Of a stretch of DNA of 64,000 nt, positions 63,897 through 64,000 are shown piece by piece. The translations under genes were made by a program, and so were the position numbers. The DNA is from Lingula anatina. Its lineage: Eukaryota > Brachiopoda > Lingulata > Lingulida > Lingulidae. Below the pieces are notes generated by a model that was not told the origin of the DNA, ran no database searches, and saw nothing but the letters and a program-made list of their open reading frames with translations. The stretch is from contig NW_019775448.1 of NCBI RefSeq assembly GCF_001039355.2, forward strand, positions 10,810-74,809, given 5' to 3'. Within the stretch, counting starts at the first letter, position 1; each line of letters opens with the position of its first letter.

Positions 63897-64000
63897 AGTA
63901 TGACGTGAAAAAACCAGTGTGATCAACGACGTCCTCAGGATCATTTTCACGGGTCGCAGCAAGATCACAGTATCAGCCAGCGGTCAAATTCAGAAAAGAG
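63897..64000 (+). other. Possible exon start at the window edge
   Basis: A good acceptor (TTTTTCTTTTCAG, ending 63896) is followed by about 104 bp that is clearly richer in G and C than the preceding kilobases. All three forward frames have a stop in the first 26 bases and then stay open to the window end. There is no ATG. This suits a 5'UTR exon, a terminal exon ending YDVKKPV, or an exon using the later CCAG at about 63917. Gene identity unknown. Confidence 0.35.

Noticed and set aside
1-64000. tRNA or rRNA genes, CRISPR arrays or bacterial-type operons
   Set aside because: None seen. This is intron-rich animal nuclear DNA, and the only tRNA-like sequence is the SINE-like piece at about 60.5 kb.

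Overview
The window is animal nuclear DNA: AT-rich, with intron-dense genes (GT-AG introns, mostly 200-700 bp), simple-sequence tracts and short dispersed repeats. The proteins match metazoan families. The compact introns, the GAC-rich interspersed repeat and the strong divergence between duplicated blocks suggest a highly heterozygous lophotrochozoan, most likely a mollusc. That placement is inference; no species can be named from the sequence alone.

Layout, left to right. (1) 655-20986, minus strand: the microprocessor nuclease DROSHA. All 30 coding exons can be traced from start to stop, about 1,427 aa when each exon is counted once. Its middle (exons 4-19) is present twice in tandem (5541-12214 and 12321-19014), separated by a single N inside a dispersed repeat. 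(2) 22239-25611, minus strand: CCDC134, six exons, about 236 aa, an ER-luminal/secreted protein with a KDEL-like tail. (3) 25688-29568, plus strand: YIPF6, seven exons, 222 aa, a Golgi Yip1-family membrane protein. It is head-to-head with CCDC134, with the two start codons about 76 bp apart. (4) 32982-34863, minus strand: a two-exon type II membrane carbohydrate sulfotransferase (HNK-1/CHST8-14-like), 427 aa. (5) 37469-39040, minus strand: the 3' half of YIPF5, with a second copy of one exon at 42972-43082 inside another tandem block duplication (38630-42384 and 42668-46164), again separated by a single N and repeat debris. (6) 46165-64000: about 18 kb with no recognisable coding exon, holding repeats, blocks that look like conserved non-coding DNA, and one possible exon start at 63897.

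The genes are not an operon and share no pathway. DROSHA acts in nuclear miRNA processing. CCDC134, YIPF6, YIPF5 and the sulfotransferase all act in the secretory pathway (ER lumen, ER-Golgi membranes, Golgi lumen). Two paralogous Yip1-family genes lie within about 10 kb of each other.

The most important caution is that the two block duplications look like uncollapsed haplotypes rather than biology: each is joined at a single N next to repeat sequence, introns differ by many SNPs and indels, and coding sequence is almost unchanged. However, the DROSHA junction happens to keep frame (exon 19 ends in phase 2 and exon 4 begins in phase 2), so it should be tested. I found no convincing new multi-gene system. 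The most interesting leads are the DROSHA duplication, an 805-bp block of almost no divergence inside the second duplication, a YIPF5 stop-codon region repeated three times, and altered PAPS-binding residues in the sulfotransferase.
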